A DNA stretch of 41,647 nt from a bacterium. Its GTDB lineage: Bacteria > CLD3 > SB21. The stretch is from contig JABWCP010000028.1 of the NCBI GenBank assembly GCA_013360215.1, positions 1-41,647 on the forward strand, given 5' to 3'. Below, piece after piece: positions 8,499 through 17,868 of the stretch. A program made the position numbers and the translations under genes. Each line of letters begins with the position of its first letter. Position 1 is the first letter of the stretch. A model generated the notes under the pieces. The model was not told where the DNA came from, did not search any database, and worked only from the letters and a program-made list of their open reading frames with translations.

Positions 8499-9521
8499 CT
8501 ATAGGCGTGCCGCCGCTACTTTTTCAGAACCCGACATGACGAAAAAAGTGGCATCGTCGGTTAGGCTGTCAGTTTTGATATACGCTCGTGCGATGGGCGA
8601 GTGGTGACGATAGGAGTAACAAGCGCCGGTGATCAAACCGATTTCTTTATTATCCAAAAAAACTTTGTCGGCATAAGCGACTTCTTTTTCTATTTTAAAG
8701 GTAATCAATTGACGTTGTACTTTTTCACGACTATCCAGGCGTGCAATCACTTCTTGCCCGATATAGCACCCCTTGGTAAAACTGATGGCGCTTATCAATC
8801 CGGCTTCCAATGGATTATAGTTTTCTGATAACTCAAAATGGTACGCCGGTATGGCATCTTCGATGCGTACGGTTTCGTAGGTCATGCGTCCGCAGGGTTG
8901 TGCCACTGGAAGTAGTTTTTCGCACAACGCTTCGATAACAGAGGTTGGGCCAAAAAATTCAAATCCATTATTGGGATACGCCGCACATTGTGTATAGATG
9001 ATATCGCCTTCCTTCAAAAATACGTTCGTGTCCGGTATGGTTATTCCTATTTGATTAAGCGCTTGTGCGGCTTGGGGGCCGATAAGAAATACAGAGGAAA
9101 TGCTATCGGAAATATCATTTATCCGAACATCGTCCATGATGATGTATTTATCAAGCCATTGGGCGATCGTTGCTGACCGCTCCGCCGATATGCGAAGTGT
9201 CGTACTCTGATCGCCGTGGAATACACGCAATAAATCCATGATGCGACCACGATCGGAAGTGAGTACCGTTTGTTGTACGGTATTTGAATCCATGTTTTGA
9301 ATATCTTGCGTAGACAAACGATGTAGTACGCTCAGCGTGTGACGGCCTTGGAGCCGGAGTGTTCCGTAAAATGAAGTGTCTATAAGTACCGCTTGTTCAC
9401 GCGCCCGTCGGTATTCGGTTTCCGGATCATCATAATACGATACGAATGGTTGCGATTCCCCGTGTAGCGTGCTTTTCGGAGTGTCAGCTTTTTCAAATTG
9501 TTTGAACCACGGTATAGACAT
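8499..9521 (-). CDS. ygfZ: YgfZ/GcvT-like folate-binding iron-sulfur cluster protein
   Basis: 340 residues with the YgfZ signature K-G-C-Y-x-G-Q-E at 250-257 (Cys252) in a GcvT-like fold. YgfZ proteins use tetrahydrofolate to help assemble or repair certain Fe-S enzymes such as the radical-SAM enzyme MiaB. The N-terminal region (VLIDTSFYGTLRLQGRHTLSVLHRLSTQDI) matches the family's first folate-domain block. Length is typical. A credible promoter lies in the 154-bp divergent region shared with the YfhO-like gene. Confidence 0.93.
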   Translation of the reverse strand: MSIPWFKQFEKADTPKSTLHGESQPFVSYYDDPETEYRRAREQAVLIDTSFYGTLRLQGRHTLSVLHRLSTQDIQNMDSNTVQQTVLTSDRGRIMDLLRVFHGDQSTTLRISAERSATIAQWLDKYIIMDDVRINDISDSISSVFLIGPQAAQALNQIGITIPDTNVFLKEGDIIYTQCAAYPNNGFEFFGPTSVIEALCEKLLPVAQPCGRMTYETVRIEDAIPAYHFELSENYNPLEAGLISAISFTKGCYIGQEVIARLDSREKVQRQLITFKIEKEVAYADKVFLDNKEIGLITGACYSYRHHSPIARAYIKTDSLTDDATFFVMSGSEKVAAARL

Positions 9522-9553
9522 TATTGTTGCTTTCTATTCATATTTTGCGCTGC

Positions 9554-9582
9554 AATATACTTCATCCGTACGAACAGCGCAA
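9554..9582 (-). promoter_or_regulatory. candidate sigma70-type promoter for ygfZ
   Basis: Reading leftward: -35 TTGCGC (9577-9582), a 17-nt spacer, -10 TATATT (9554-9559). This would start transcription about 25 nt before the ygfZ ATG. Found by eye; the -35 is weak. Confidence 0.4.
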
Positions 9583-9675
9583 GCATGTCCGCGGTTTGAG
9601 GTAAATTCTCTTTTGATATTCCTTCGTTTTTCGTAAACTTTGCCGCAATACCATCAATAACCTTTGAATCGGATT

Positions 9676-12195
9676 ATGGCAAAACTACAATCAAAAGAAC
9701 GGCAAAAAAAATCGGAAACTTCCACCGCGACGGGACTTCAAATCAAACCCTGGCAACAAACCGCGATCAGTATTCTTATTCTCTATGCACTCAATGTATT
9801 TCTTTTTAGTGATATTGTGATCAAAGGGAAAGCCTTTTCGAGCGGTGCGGATAATTCAGCGGCTACAGCGATCTCCCGCGGTATGGGCGAATTGGTCAAG
9901 CAAGAAGGTGATCTTCCGCTATGGAATCCCTTTATGTTTGCGGGCATGCCCAGTTTTGCCAGCGGTATGTACGGCAACCCTGACGCTACCCCACTGATCA
10001 AGTATCAGAAGTATTTTAACCCTTCGTATTATATTAGTTTGGTCGTTAATTTGTTTTTTGGTAACCGCGATAATGCGTGGGAAGTGGCGACGTTTTTTCT
10101 TGCCGGTGTATTTATGTTTTTACTGGCACGCAGTCTTGGATTTGGCCATTTAATAGCACTAACGGCGGCCGTTAGTTATATGTTTTGCAATTTTTTTGTC
10201 GCCTCGATGGCGGCCGGCCACGGCGGAAAAGTTCGTACGATCGCTTACATTCCGCTGGTCGTGTGGAGTGTTTTTAATTTTTTTCGAAGCCGTAGCGTAT
10301 GGACGTGGGCGATCATGGGACTTGTTCTGGGGTTATTTTTTCAGGAAGCGGCGCACACGCAAATCATTTATTATGCTTTTCTGATGCTGGGTATTTATTG
10401 CGTCGTTTATCTTCTGGACGAATTTCGTAACAATCTGTCGGGCGTGATTCGAAACGGTTTGGGCTTCTCCGCCGCGCTGATAACCGGCTTGGGGTTTGGC
10501 GCGCTTGGCCAAATTGCACTGTATGTGTATTCCGATGTTACGATGCGGAGTATGGGGCCGGCATTTGCCGAAACTACGGAAATGGCCGGTGCCGGTGGTA
10601 TGACATTTGACTATATCACGATGTGGTCATTTCATCCGCTGGAATCCGTTACATTTTTTATACCGGGCTACTTTGGACTTGAAAGCCCGTATTATTGGGG
10701 TTGGATGACGTTTACTTCGTCGGCTTTTTATTTTGGTTTGCTGCCGATGGTGGCCGCAGTTTTTGGAATTTTGTATCGACGCAATACGATCACTAAAGCG
10801 ATGGTATTTACGGCGTTGCTGGCCTTGCTTATCGCATTCGGGAAATTCTTTGAACCATTTTTCAAACTTATGCTTTCGATCTTGCCGTTTTTCGAAAAGT
10901 TCCGTGTTCCATCCATGATTCTCACGCTTTTTATTTTTGCTGTAACCGTACTGTCGTGCTACGGTTTGGATTATATTTTTAATCCGACGGAAGAGGAACG
11001 CAAACGCAGAGGCGGTTTAGAAAAAATTTCACTCTATGTCATGGGTGGAATTGCTGTGCTGGGTGTAGTTTCATTATTGATGCCCGATTTCTGGTCCGGT
11101 ATGGCCGGTTTTTTGGCCGACGGCGATGCGCAGCGATATAATGCCAATCAGATCGCACAATTAAAAAAATTGCGTTTGGATGCACTCAATAGCGGTGTAA
11201 TTCGATTTGCCGTGCTGGGTGTGATCATATTCGGCGCGTTATATCTTTATATGAAGGAAAAAATCGGTGCCGGCTTGGCATTGATGATTCTGCTTATGGT
11301 GAATATCACAGATACGATCAGTCTCAACATGAAAACGCTCCGTCCGGTTTCGCGCGCAGCTACGCAACAGGAATTTCAGGAGACGGAAACCATTCGTTTT
11401 CTTCACTCGGATACGACGCGGTTTCGCGTTTTTTCTTTGCTCGAGCACGCCCAATCGGGATCGCCGGTGTGGAATTATTTTGGTGTTGAAAGTCTGAGCG
11501 GGTATAGCCCTGCTAAAATGCGTATCTATCAGGATGTCATCGAATTTTCGATGTACAAAGGTCCGGATCCGCAGTTTCCGATTAATATGAATGTAGTCAA
11601 CATGCTCAACGCTAAATACATTTTAGCCAACGGACGTTTGCCGGAAGGTATGGGTTTTCTGATGCGCAAAATAGATGAAGCGGGGAAAACACTCATTTAT
11701 GAAAATAAAAACGTTTTACCGCGTGCCTATTTTGTTTCATCCGTAGAAACGATCGGCGAACGCCAGCAAGCCTTGCTGCGCCTTAACAGTGTTGACTTTG
11801 ATGTGCATCGCTCGGCATTTACAGACAAAGCGATCAAAACGCCGATAACGCCGTTTGATTCGGCTAAAGCGGAGATAACGCAATGGATGACGGACAAAAT
11901 TTCGATTTCAGCGTTTGTAGATAAACCGGGATTTATGGTGTTGAGCGAAACATATTATCCGCATGGCTGGAAAGCTTATGTGGACGGACAGGAGACGGAG
12001 ATTTATAAAACAAATTATATTCTGCGCGGCATTCAGGTACCGGCGGGACAACATACGATCGAATTTAGATTTGAACCGGCTGAATATACGGCCGGCATTT
12101 GGGCCAGCACGATTTCATTTTTTGGTGTGATCGGATTATTAGTAGTCGGCGGAGTTATGCAATATCGCCGACTGCAAAAAGAGCCGAAATCTTGA
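9676..12195 (+). CDS. yfhO: YfhO-family multi-spanning membrane protein
   Basis: 839 residues from the ATG at 9676 (a TTG at 9664 is possible but has no ribosome binding site). A cytoplasmic basic N-terminus is followed by about a dozen hydrophobic helices through residue 525. Then comes a large extracytoplasmic domain and a final membrane helix. The C-terminal block with W.AYVDG, Y..NYILRG..VPAG.H.IEFRF.P..Y..G is typical of YfhO. YfhO proteins are GT-C-like and implicated in glycosylation of lipoteichoic acid or other envelope polymers in Firmicutes; the role in diderm bacteria is not established. Only 31 bp separate it from the next gene. Confidence 0.85.
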   Translation: MAKLQSKERQKKSETSTATGLQIKPWQQTAISILILYALNVFLFSDIVIKGKAFSSGADNSAATAISRGMGELVKQEGDLPLWNPFMFAGMPSFASGMYGNPDATPLIKYQKYFNPSYYISLVVNLFFGNRDNAWEVATFFLAGVFMFLLARSLGFGHLIALTAAVSYMFCNFFVASMAAGHGGKVRTIAYIPLVVWSVFNFFRSRSVWTWAIMGLVLGLFFQEAAHTQIIYYAFLMLGIYCVVYLLDEFRNNLSGVIRNGLGFSAALITGLGFGALGQIALYVYSDVTMRSMGPAFAETTEMAGAGGMTFDYITMWSFHPLESVTFFIPGYFGLESPYYWGWMTFTSSAFYFGLLPMVAAVFGILYRRNTITKAMVFTALLALLIAFGKFFEPFFKLMLSILPFFEKFRVPSMILTLFIFAVTVLSCYGLDYIFNPTEEERKRRGGLEKISLYVMGGIAVLGVVSLLMPDFWSGMAGFLADGDAQRYNANQIAQLKKLRLDALNSGVIRFAVLGVIIFGALYLYMKEKIGAGLALMILLMVNITDTISLNMKTLRPVSRAATQQEFQETETIRFLHSDTTRFRVFSLLEHAQSGSPVWNYFGVESLSGYSPAKMRIYQDVIEFSMYKGPDPQFPINMNVVNMLNAKYILANGRLPEGMGFLMRKIDEAGKTLIYENKNVLPRAYFVSSVETIGERQQALLRLNSVDFDVHRSAFTDKAIKTPITPFDSAKAEITQWMTDKISISAFVDKPGFMVLSETYYPHGWKAYVDGQETEIYKTNYILRGIQVPAGQHTIEFRFEPAEYTAGIWASTISFFGVIGLLVVGGVMQYRRLQKEPKS

Positions 12196-12226
12196 TTTGG
12201 GATTTATCTTAAAAAGAGGTGTTATC

Positions 12227-13270
12227 ATGAAAATGTTTTGGTTTTTTTTACTTTCTGTGCTGACCGTAAGTTCGTCCCAAGCACAGGAGGAGTATATGAC
12301 GCAAACTTTGAATCTCAAAGTGTATGTCAAATTGATCAACGATGTTCAGCCCTTACTGGACAGGACCATCGAAGAAACGGGAAGTCGTATTTTGTCTTCC
12401 ACGCAAGGCAGCTTACAATATAATACAACAGCTAATTCGCTTCGAATGACCATTTGGTCTTCGGCGGCGGGGTTTGTCAAACTACAACAAACGATCAAAT
12501 CACTGGGTCTTGTTCGCCATCACGAGATTACCACGGTCAATAATGCGGATATTCTGGCATCGCTTGAAATGGAATTGGATCATCTCAATAAAAAGAAGCA
12601 ATCGTATGAGAGTGAAATCAGCCGCATAGATGCATCGAGTGAAAAGCACGGTTTTTTATGGGACGAATTGCGCACGATCGAAGATCGGATATTTGAAACA
12701 GAGCGATCTATTTTAGAAAAAAAGCAGCAGACGTCCAATTATGTGATCGAACTCGAGGTCATCGAAGAATCGTATGCCCCGTTTGAAGATGCTCAAGATG
12801 TTCAGTTTGTCAATATGCCCGGTTTTGAGTACGCCGAACTGCGTATCGAAAATCCGCTGAATACGGTTTCGCACAAAACGTACCGAGGCGGCATGGTCAA
12901 ATATCTTTTTACAAAAGGTAAGAGCTACGTTCGTTTTGGTGTTTTACGCAGTGGTCTGGATGGCGCAACACCGGAAGAAATCGAGGAACTTTTCTTTTAC
13001 AGTTTTGGCCAAGATTTTTATCCGCGCTATTTTGGCCGAGGTGCACGTTCGTTTGCCAATCTATATACGGGTTATAGCACGGGCGGTGTTTTTGCGACAG
13101 CCGATGACCGTCGAAAAAATGTTTTTTTTCTGATGCCGCATATCGGTCTGGAACTGTATAAAACCCGCTTTATTTTGTGGGATACTCAAGCCGGATATTT
13201 TATCCCGTTTTATCAAAACCGCAATTTTCGCGGCATAGCAGGTCATATGTCGTTTAACTTTGTATTTTGA
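12227..13270 (+). CDS. envelope protein: DUF4349-like domain plus beta-rich C-terminus
   Basis: 347 residues from the ATG at 12227, which has AAGAGGTG well placed upstream; the in-frame ATG at 12197 has none. A Sec signal peptide ends near SSSQAQ. Residues about 25-200 follow the DUF4349 pattern: a two-strand/helix unit, then a long coiled coil (LEMELDHLNKKKQSYESEISRI...IEDRIFETERSILEKKQQ), then a hydrophobic strand. Residues about 200-347 are rich in aromatic, alternating strands ending in Phe (MSFNFVF), like a small outer-membrane barrel or beta-sandwich. No known function. It precedes the acylase gene by 7 bp and is probably cotranscribed with it. Confidence 0.6.
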   Translation: MKMFWFFLLSVLTVSSSQAQEEYMTQTLNLKVYVKLINDVQPLLDRTIEETGSRILSSTQGSLQYNTTANSLRMTIWSSAAGFVKLQQTIKSLGLVRHHEITTVNNADILASLEMELDHLNKKKQSYESEISRIDASSEKHGFLWDELRTIEDRIFETERSILEKKQQTSNYVIELEVIEESYAPFEDAQDVQFVNMPGFEYAELRIENPLNTVSHKTYRGGMVKYLFTKGKSYVRFGVLRSGLDGATPEEIEELFFYSFGQDFYPRYFGRGARSFANLYTGYSTGGVFATADDRRKNVFFLMPHIGLELYKTRFILWDTQAGYFIPFYQNRNFRGIAGHMSFNFVF

Positions 13271-13277
13271 GATCACT

Positions 13278-15791
13278 ATGAAAATTTGGGTTCGCCGTAC
13301 GCTATTTGGTTTAACCGCATTGTTACTGGTTCTGACAGGGCTTGTACTTTTCGGTTATTTTGCTGCGCGCAAAAGTTTACCGCAGACCGAGGGGCAGCTT
13401 TCACTCAGAGGATTGTCGGCACCGGTGACTGTTTACCGTGATGAATTTGCCGTACCGCATATTGATGCGTCTGGCGAAACAGACCTGATGCGGGCGACGG
13501 GTTATGTGCAAGCGCAGGATCGTTTGTGGCAAATGGATTTGCTCCGTCGTATTGCCGAAGGACGCTTGAGCGAACGTTTTGGTACAAAAACCTTAAGCGT
13601 AGATAAAGCGCTGCGTACTATAGGTTTTATGCGTATGGCGACCATGCTCAAAGACAGTTTGCCGCCCGATGTTATGTCGCTTTTACAGGCTTACGCGGAT
13701 GGCGTGAATGCCTTTATAGAAGAAAATAAGGGGAACTATCCTCCGGAATTTACACTGATTGATTTTACCCCGGAGGCGTGGAAGCCTGAGCATTCGATCG
13801 CGCTGTCACGACTACTTGGTTGGCAGCTGAGCATGGGATGGCATGTGGATGTCACATACGATCGTATTTTGGATACGGTTGGTTTTGCTAAATTGCAGGA
13901 GATTCTTCCGCGTTTTCCGGCAGATGCACCGACTATCGTACCAATGGTTCCACCTGATTACAATGCTAAATCCATTTTGAATGGCATTTCAGAAAACACA
14001 TATCGTGAAGAACATTTTCGCCCCGCTCCAAAAGCCGCAGCGGCGGAACTGCGCCATTTTGCCGATGCCCTATATGAAGTTAAAAAGATCATCGGCATCG
14101 AAGGATTTAGTGTAGGAAGCAATAATTGGGTTGTATCCGGCGCACGGTCAGTTTCCGGTAAACCGTTACTGGCCAATGATCCGCACCTGGGGCACGCGAT
14201 GCCGCCGACTTGGTATGAGATGCATCTGCGCGGAGGAAGATTGGATGTAGCCGGTTTCACGCTGCCCGGTGTGCCGCTTATCGTTTTAGGGAATAACAAT
14301 CGGATAGCCTGGGGTTTTACCAATGTGATGATGGATGATGCAGACTTTTACCGTGAGCAGATCCGTGACAGCATGTATTATTTCAACGGCGCTTGGCGTA
14401 AGCTCGAATGGGCGGAAGAAAAAATTGTGATTTATGATTCGACCGATGTTGTATTCCGCATTCCGATGACACACCGTGGGCCGATCGTACAAGGGTTTTA
14501 TGCCAATGTTTCGGGTAGCGAAGCGATTTCGGTGCGATGGAGCGGATATGAAGCCACGCGGGAAGTAGAGGCGATGCTGGGAATGAATATCGCGCAGGAT
14601 TGGACCGGTTTTCGCAAAGCCGCTTCCGAATTTAAAATACCGGCGCAAAATATCGTGTATGCAGATGTGGACGGACATATTGCGTATCAATGTGTGGGGA
14701 ACATTCCATTGCGGCGCAATGGTAACGGCATTTCTATTTTGGACGGAAGCGTATTACAGAATGATTGGGCCGGTTATTTACCTTTTGAATCGAATCCATA
14801 CCGACTTGACCCGCCCGAAGGTTTTATTGCCAGTGCTAATAACAAAACGGCCGGCGATTGGTTCCCGTATTTCATCTCCAATTATTGGGAGCATCCGTCG
14901 CGCATCAAACGCATTCATGATTTTATGAATGGGCAGGAAAAATTTAGTTCTGCCGATTTCCAAAAATTTCAAAATGACTTTTATTCGTATCACGCATTAG
15001 AAGTGATTCCGTATATCCTTGAAGCGTGCAGTAAGGATTCGAATTTTACAAAACAAGATCTTGAGCATGTATCCAATTATCGCTATAACGAATCGTATTT
15101 ATTTCTGAAGCATTGGGATGGTCGTATGCATGCGGACAGCCGGGGTGCGGCAATTTTTAATGTTTTTTTCAGGCGATTGACGCGCAACCTCTATTCGGAT
15201 GAAATGGGGGATGATCTGTATCGCGATTTTGTAAAATTGACGAATATTCCAACACGGGTGACAACGCAACTCCTGCAACTTCCAAAGTCAGCATGGTGGG
15301 ATAATGTACGAACCCGCGACATAGAAGACCGCGATGCCATACTTCGTATTACGATGACGGAAACGGTGGATGAATTAACGGCCGATTTGGGCAGCGAGCC
15401 CGGCGGATGGGCGTGGGGTAAAATTCATCATGTTGAATTTGAACATTTCGTAGGGCGACAGAAGCCATTGAATTATCTTTTTAATGTCGGTCCGTTTGCG
15501 GTCGGCGGTAATACTACGACTATCAATAATACCGAATTTAATTACAGTGACTCCACCTACAAAGCCGTGATCGGTGCGAGTATGCGCCGCATCGTAGATC
15601 TTGCCGATATACAGCATCCGAAAACGGTCTTGACCGTCGGACAAAGCGGCCAACCGTTTAGTCTCCACAACGATGATCAGGTTCGTATGTGGCTTGACGG
15701 GCAGTATAAGATACTCAATTTGGATTGGGGCGCTCTGCGCAATAACCCGTCGCATCACCGGCTGATATTGATGCCTCCGAATGCAAAATAA
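13278..15791 (+). CDS. penicillin-acylase-family Ntn hydrolase (peptidase S45)
   Basis: 837 residues from the ATG at 13278. An N-terminal hydrophobic anchor or signal (about 9-30) implies export. The alpha-chain region carries VYRDEFAVPHIDA and GYVQAQDRLWQMDLLRR. The self-cleavage site is before Ser281 in GSNNWVVSGARSVSGKPLLANDPHLG; the freed Ser is the nucleophile of the mature beta chain. Family members hydrolyse amide bonds of penicillin G, cephalosporins or N-acyl-homoserine lactones. Which of these applies here cannot be read from sequence, so quorum quenching or scavenging of acyl amides is equally possible. ispF follows after 38 bp. Confidence 0.92.
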   Translation: MKIWVRRTLFGLTALLLVLTGLVLFGYFAARKSLPQTEGQLSLRGLSAPVTVYRDEFAVPHIDASGETDLMRATGYVQAQDRLWQMDLLRRIAEGRLSERFGTKTLSVDKALRTIGFMRMATMLKDSLPPDVMSLLQAYADGVNAFIEENKGNYPPEFTLIDFTPEAWKPEHSIALSRLLGWQLSMGWHVDVTYDRILDTVGFAKLQEILPRFPADAPTIVPMVPPDYNAKSILNGISENTYREEHFRPAPKAAAAELRHFADALYEVKKIIGIEGFSVGSNNWVVSGARSVSGKPLLANDPHLGHAMPPTWYEMHLRGGRLDVAGFTLPGVPLIVLGNNNRIAWGFTNVMMDDADFYREQIRDSMYYFNGAWRKLEWAEEKIVIYDSTDVVFRIPMTHRGPIVQGFYANVSGSEAISVRWSGYEATREVEAMLGMNIAQDWTGFRKAASEFKIPAQNIVYADVDGHIAYQCVGNIPLRRNGNGISILDGSVLQNDWAGYLPFESNPYRLDPPEGFIASANNKTAGDWFPYFISNYWEHPSRIKRIHDFMNGQEKFSSADFQKFQNDFYSYHALEVIPYILEACSKDSNFTKQDLEHVSNYRYNESYLFLKHWDGRMHADSRGAAIFNVFFRRLTRNLYSDEMGDDLYRDFVKLTNIPTRVTTQLLQLPKSAWWDNVRTRDIEDRDAILRITMTETVDELTADLGSEPGGWAWGKIHHVEFEHFVGRQKPLNYLFNVGPFAVGGNTTTINNTEFNYSDSTYKAVIGASMRRIVDLADIQHPKTVLTVGQSGQPFSLHNDDQVRMWLDGQYKILNLDWGALRNNPSHHRLILMPPNAK

Positions 15792-15829
15792 ATTTTATAA
15801 AATAATTTCACTGTAAACATAAAGGCGTT

Positions 15830-16309
15830 ATGGATATTCGTATAGGACAAGGTTACGATGTGCATCGGCTTGCGGAAGGCCGTAAGATGATATTGGGCGG
15901 AGTGGAAATTCCTGCGGACAAAGGCCCTTTGGGGCACTCGGATGCGGATGTACTGCTGCATGCGATCTGCGATGCGCTTTTGGGGGCTATCGGCCTCGGC
16001 GACATCGGTAAACATTTCCCGGACACCGATCAAGCCTACAAAAATATTTCCAGCCTTATTTTACTTGAAAAAGTTTACGCGTTGATCACCGAGCGAAATT
16101 ATCGCGTAGGAAATGTGGATGCGACATTAGTTTTACAGAAACCTAAAATTGCGCCGCATGTGCCGGCTATGAAAAAAAACATAGCTGCGGTTTTGCATGT
16201 CGAAGAGGAACGGGTGTCAATCAAAGCCACGACCTCGGAAGAACTTGGGTTTGTCGGTGCAGGTGACGGAGTTGTAGCGTATGCCGTCGCGTTGGTTTTT
16301 AAATCCTGA
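15830..16309 (+). CDS. ispF: 2-C-methyl-D-erythritol 2,4-cyclodiphosphate synthase
   Basis: 159 residues, full family length. Catalyses formation of the cyclic diphosphate MEcPP from CDP-ME 2-phosphate in the MEP isoprenoid pathway. Zinc ligands Asp10, His12 and His44 sit in GQGYDVHR and LGHSDADVLLHAICDALLGA; the substrate loop GDIGKHFPDTD and the ATTSEELGFVGAGDG segment are present. AAAGG lies before the ATG. It shares the pathway with dxs about 1.5 kb away, but on a different transcript. The stop codon abuts that of the convergent glgC with no intervening base. Confidence 0.97.
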   Translation: MDIRIGQGYDVHRLAEGRKMILGGVEIPADKGPLGHSDADVLLHAICDALLGAIGLGDIGKHFPDTDQAYKNISSLILLEKVYALITERNYRVGNVDATLVLQKPKIAPHVPAMKKNIAAVLHVEEERVSIKATTSEELGFVGAGDGVVAYAVALVFKS

Positions 16310-17551
16310 TCAGATTCGTTGATTTTTTGATATCACGACGATGCCTGATGGCGTCACAAAAAATCGTTTTTTATCCTCTTCAAGATTGTAGCCGATTTCC
16401 GAATTCTCCGGGATGACGACATTTTTGTCTATGATCGCACGTTTGATTTTCGAATTGCGCCCGACGCTGACATTATTGAAAAGAATGGATTCGTCGACGC
16501 TCGAATAACTGTGGATACGGACATTGGGTGAAAGCAAGGATCGTGTTACACGACCGCCGGAAATAATCACGCCGCCCGAAACGATCGAATCAAGCGCCAC
16601 GCCCATACGTCCGCCTTCTTGCGGTTCGGAAAACACATTTTTAGCCGGCGGGTATTGTCCCTGGTATGTGCGTATCGGCCAGTCTATGTCGTACAGGTTG
16701 AATGTCGGTGAAACGGAAATCAAGTCCATGCTTGTATCAAAATAACTATCCAGTGTACCGATGTCGCGCCAATAGGGTTGACCGGCCTTATTCTCGTCTT
16801 CAAAATTATAGGCTGTCACTTTGTATTTACCGAGCATGGAAGGAATGACATTTTTACCGAAGTCGTGGGCCGAATCTTTTAGTTTGGCATCATCTACCAA
16901 AACGTGTGCCATCGCATCGGCGCTAAAAATATAAATACCCATATTGACGTAACAGAAATCAGGTTTGTTCGGAAGCGGTTTGGGTTCTTTGGGTTTTTCC
17001 TGGAATTCGATGATATCATTGTCCTCATTGACCACCATCACGCCAAACTGATGGGCTTGATCGCGTTGAAATTCGATCCCGGCAATGGTCAGATCGGCTT
17101 GTTTGGCAATGTGGTACTGAAGCATTTTGAGATAATCCATCTTGTAAATGTGATCACCGGAGAGAATGATCACATATTCCGGTTTATCATCTTGCAGCAC
17201 ATGAAGATTTTGAAATACGGCATCGGCCGTGCCCTGATACCAGTGATTGGCCGTACGAAATTGCGGCGGAATGCAGTAAATATATTCACCGAGTTCCCCG
17301 TTGAGAAAACTCCAGCCTTCGCGGATATGCGTATCGAGCGATTGCGATTTGTATTGGGTAATCAGATATATTTTACGAAAACCGGAATTGATCGCGTTAC
17401 TGAGTGCAAAATCAATGATGCGGTATTTCCCGCCAAACGGGACAGCAGGTTTGGAGCGATCTTTGGTGAGAGGATATAGACGTTCGCCTTGACCGCCGGC
17501 CAAAATAATAGCGAGGGTCTTGCGGAAAAGCGATGATGAAATCGGCGTCAT
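16310..17551 (-). CDS. glgC: glucose-1-phosphate adenylyltransferase
   Basis: 413 residues. Makes ADP-glucose from ATP and glucose 1-phosphate, the committed step of bacterial glycogen synthesis. The nucleotidyltransferase domain begins with ILAGGQGERLYPLTKDRSKPAVPFGGKYRIIDF and contains SGDHIYKMDY and the glucose-phosphate region YVNMGIYIF. A left-handed beta-helix follows (IVSGGVIISGGRVTRSLLSPNVRI...NNVSVGRNSKI). The ATG has GGAG seven bases upstream. No other glycogen gene is in the window. Length and motifs are canonical. Confidence 0.97.
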   Translation of the reverse strand: MTPISSSLFRKTLAIILAGGQGERLYPLTKDRSKPAVPFGGKYRIIDFALSNAINSGFRKIYLITQYKSQSLDTHIREGWSFLNGELGEYIYCIPPQFRTANHWYQGTADAVFQNLHVLQDDKPEYVIILSGDHIYKMDYLKMLQYHIAKQADLTIAGIEFQRDQAHQFGVMVVNEDNDIIEFQEKPKEPKPLPNKPDFCYVNMGIYIFSADAMAHVLVDDAKLKDSAHDFGKNVIPSMLGKYKVTAYNFEDENKAGQPYWRDIGTLDSYFDTSMDLISVSPTFNLYDIDWPIRTYQGQYPPAKNVFSEPQEGGRMGVALDSIVSGGVIISGGRVTRSLLSPNVRIHSYSSVDESILFNNVSVGRNSKIKRAIIDKNVVIPENSEIGYNLEEDKKRFFVTPSGIVVISKNQRI

Positions 17552-17610
17552 GCCATGCTCCCGTTCAGTAGTTAGATGTATTCCGTTGAGAACAGATAGA
17601 TTAGTTTTTA

Positions 17611-17639
17611 AATGTATTAAAGTCGCGGGCGAAGTCCAA
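17611..17639 (-). promoter_or_regulatory. candidate promoter for glgC
   Basis: Reading leftward: TTGGAC (17634-17639), 17-nt spacer, TACATT (17611-17616), about 60 bp before the glgC start. By-eye match, weak -35. Confidence 0.3.
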
Positions 17640-17794
17640 ATATTTTTTCTAAGCGTGCGCCATTACAAAAACAGTCTTTCTTTAAGTCATACTAACGCAC
17701 AGCTATTATCACTGGATTTCCATAGAAAAAGCGATTTGAGTACTGAATGGGCCGAATTAGTTTTTCGTTGCATTCCTATAGCGCTATACGTAAT

Positions 17795-17823
17795 TTGCGC
17801 CCGTTATGTGTTAGCTTTAGAGT
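17795..17823 (+). promoter_or_regulatory. candidate promoter for dxs
   Basis: TTGCGC (17795-17800), 17-nt spacer, TAGAGT (17818-17823), about 45 bp before the dxs ATG. The -35 is the same hexamer as that proposed for ygfZ. By-eye match only. Confidence 0.3.
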
Positions 17824-17868
17824 TAAAAGCTTCTAAGGCGTTGTTTACCACTGTTTGGAGCGAATGGC

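Larger units (their letters stand above)
17552..17868. other. 317-bp divergent intergenic region between glgC and dxs
   Basis: I see no convincing gene here. It contains a candidate leftward promoter for glgC, a candidate rightward promoter for dxs, and a perfect 12-bp palindrome TATAGCGCTATA at 17777-17788 just upstream of the dxs -35. The open reading frame crossing it runs into both neighbours out of frame and has no family resemblance. Confidence 0.5.

Noticed and set aside
16904-17479. 191-codon frame antisense to glgC
   Set aside because: Mirror of a clearly conserved coding frame on the other strand; no motif. The same applies to long antisense frames within pta (20014-20583), dxs (18451-18888), porU (26758-27279), hpt (33443-33991) and the acylase gene (14286-14690).
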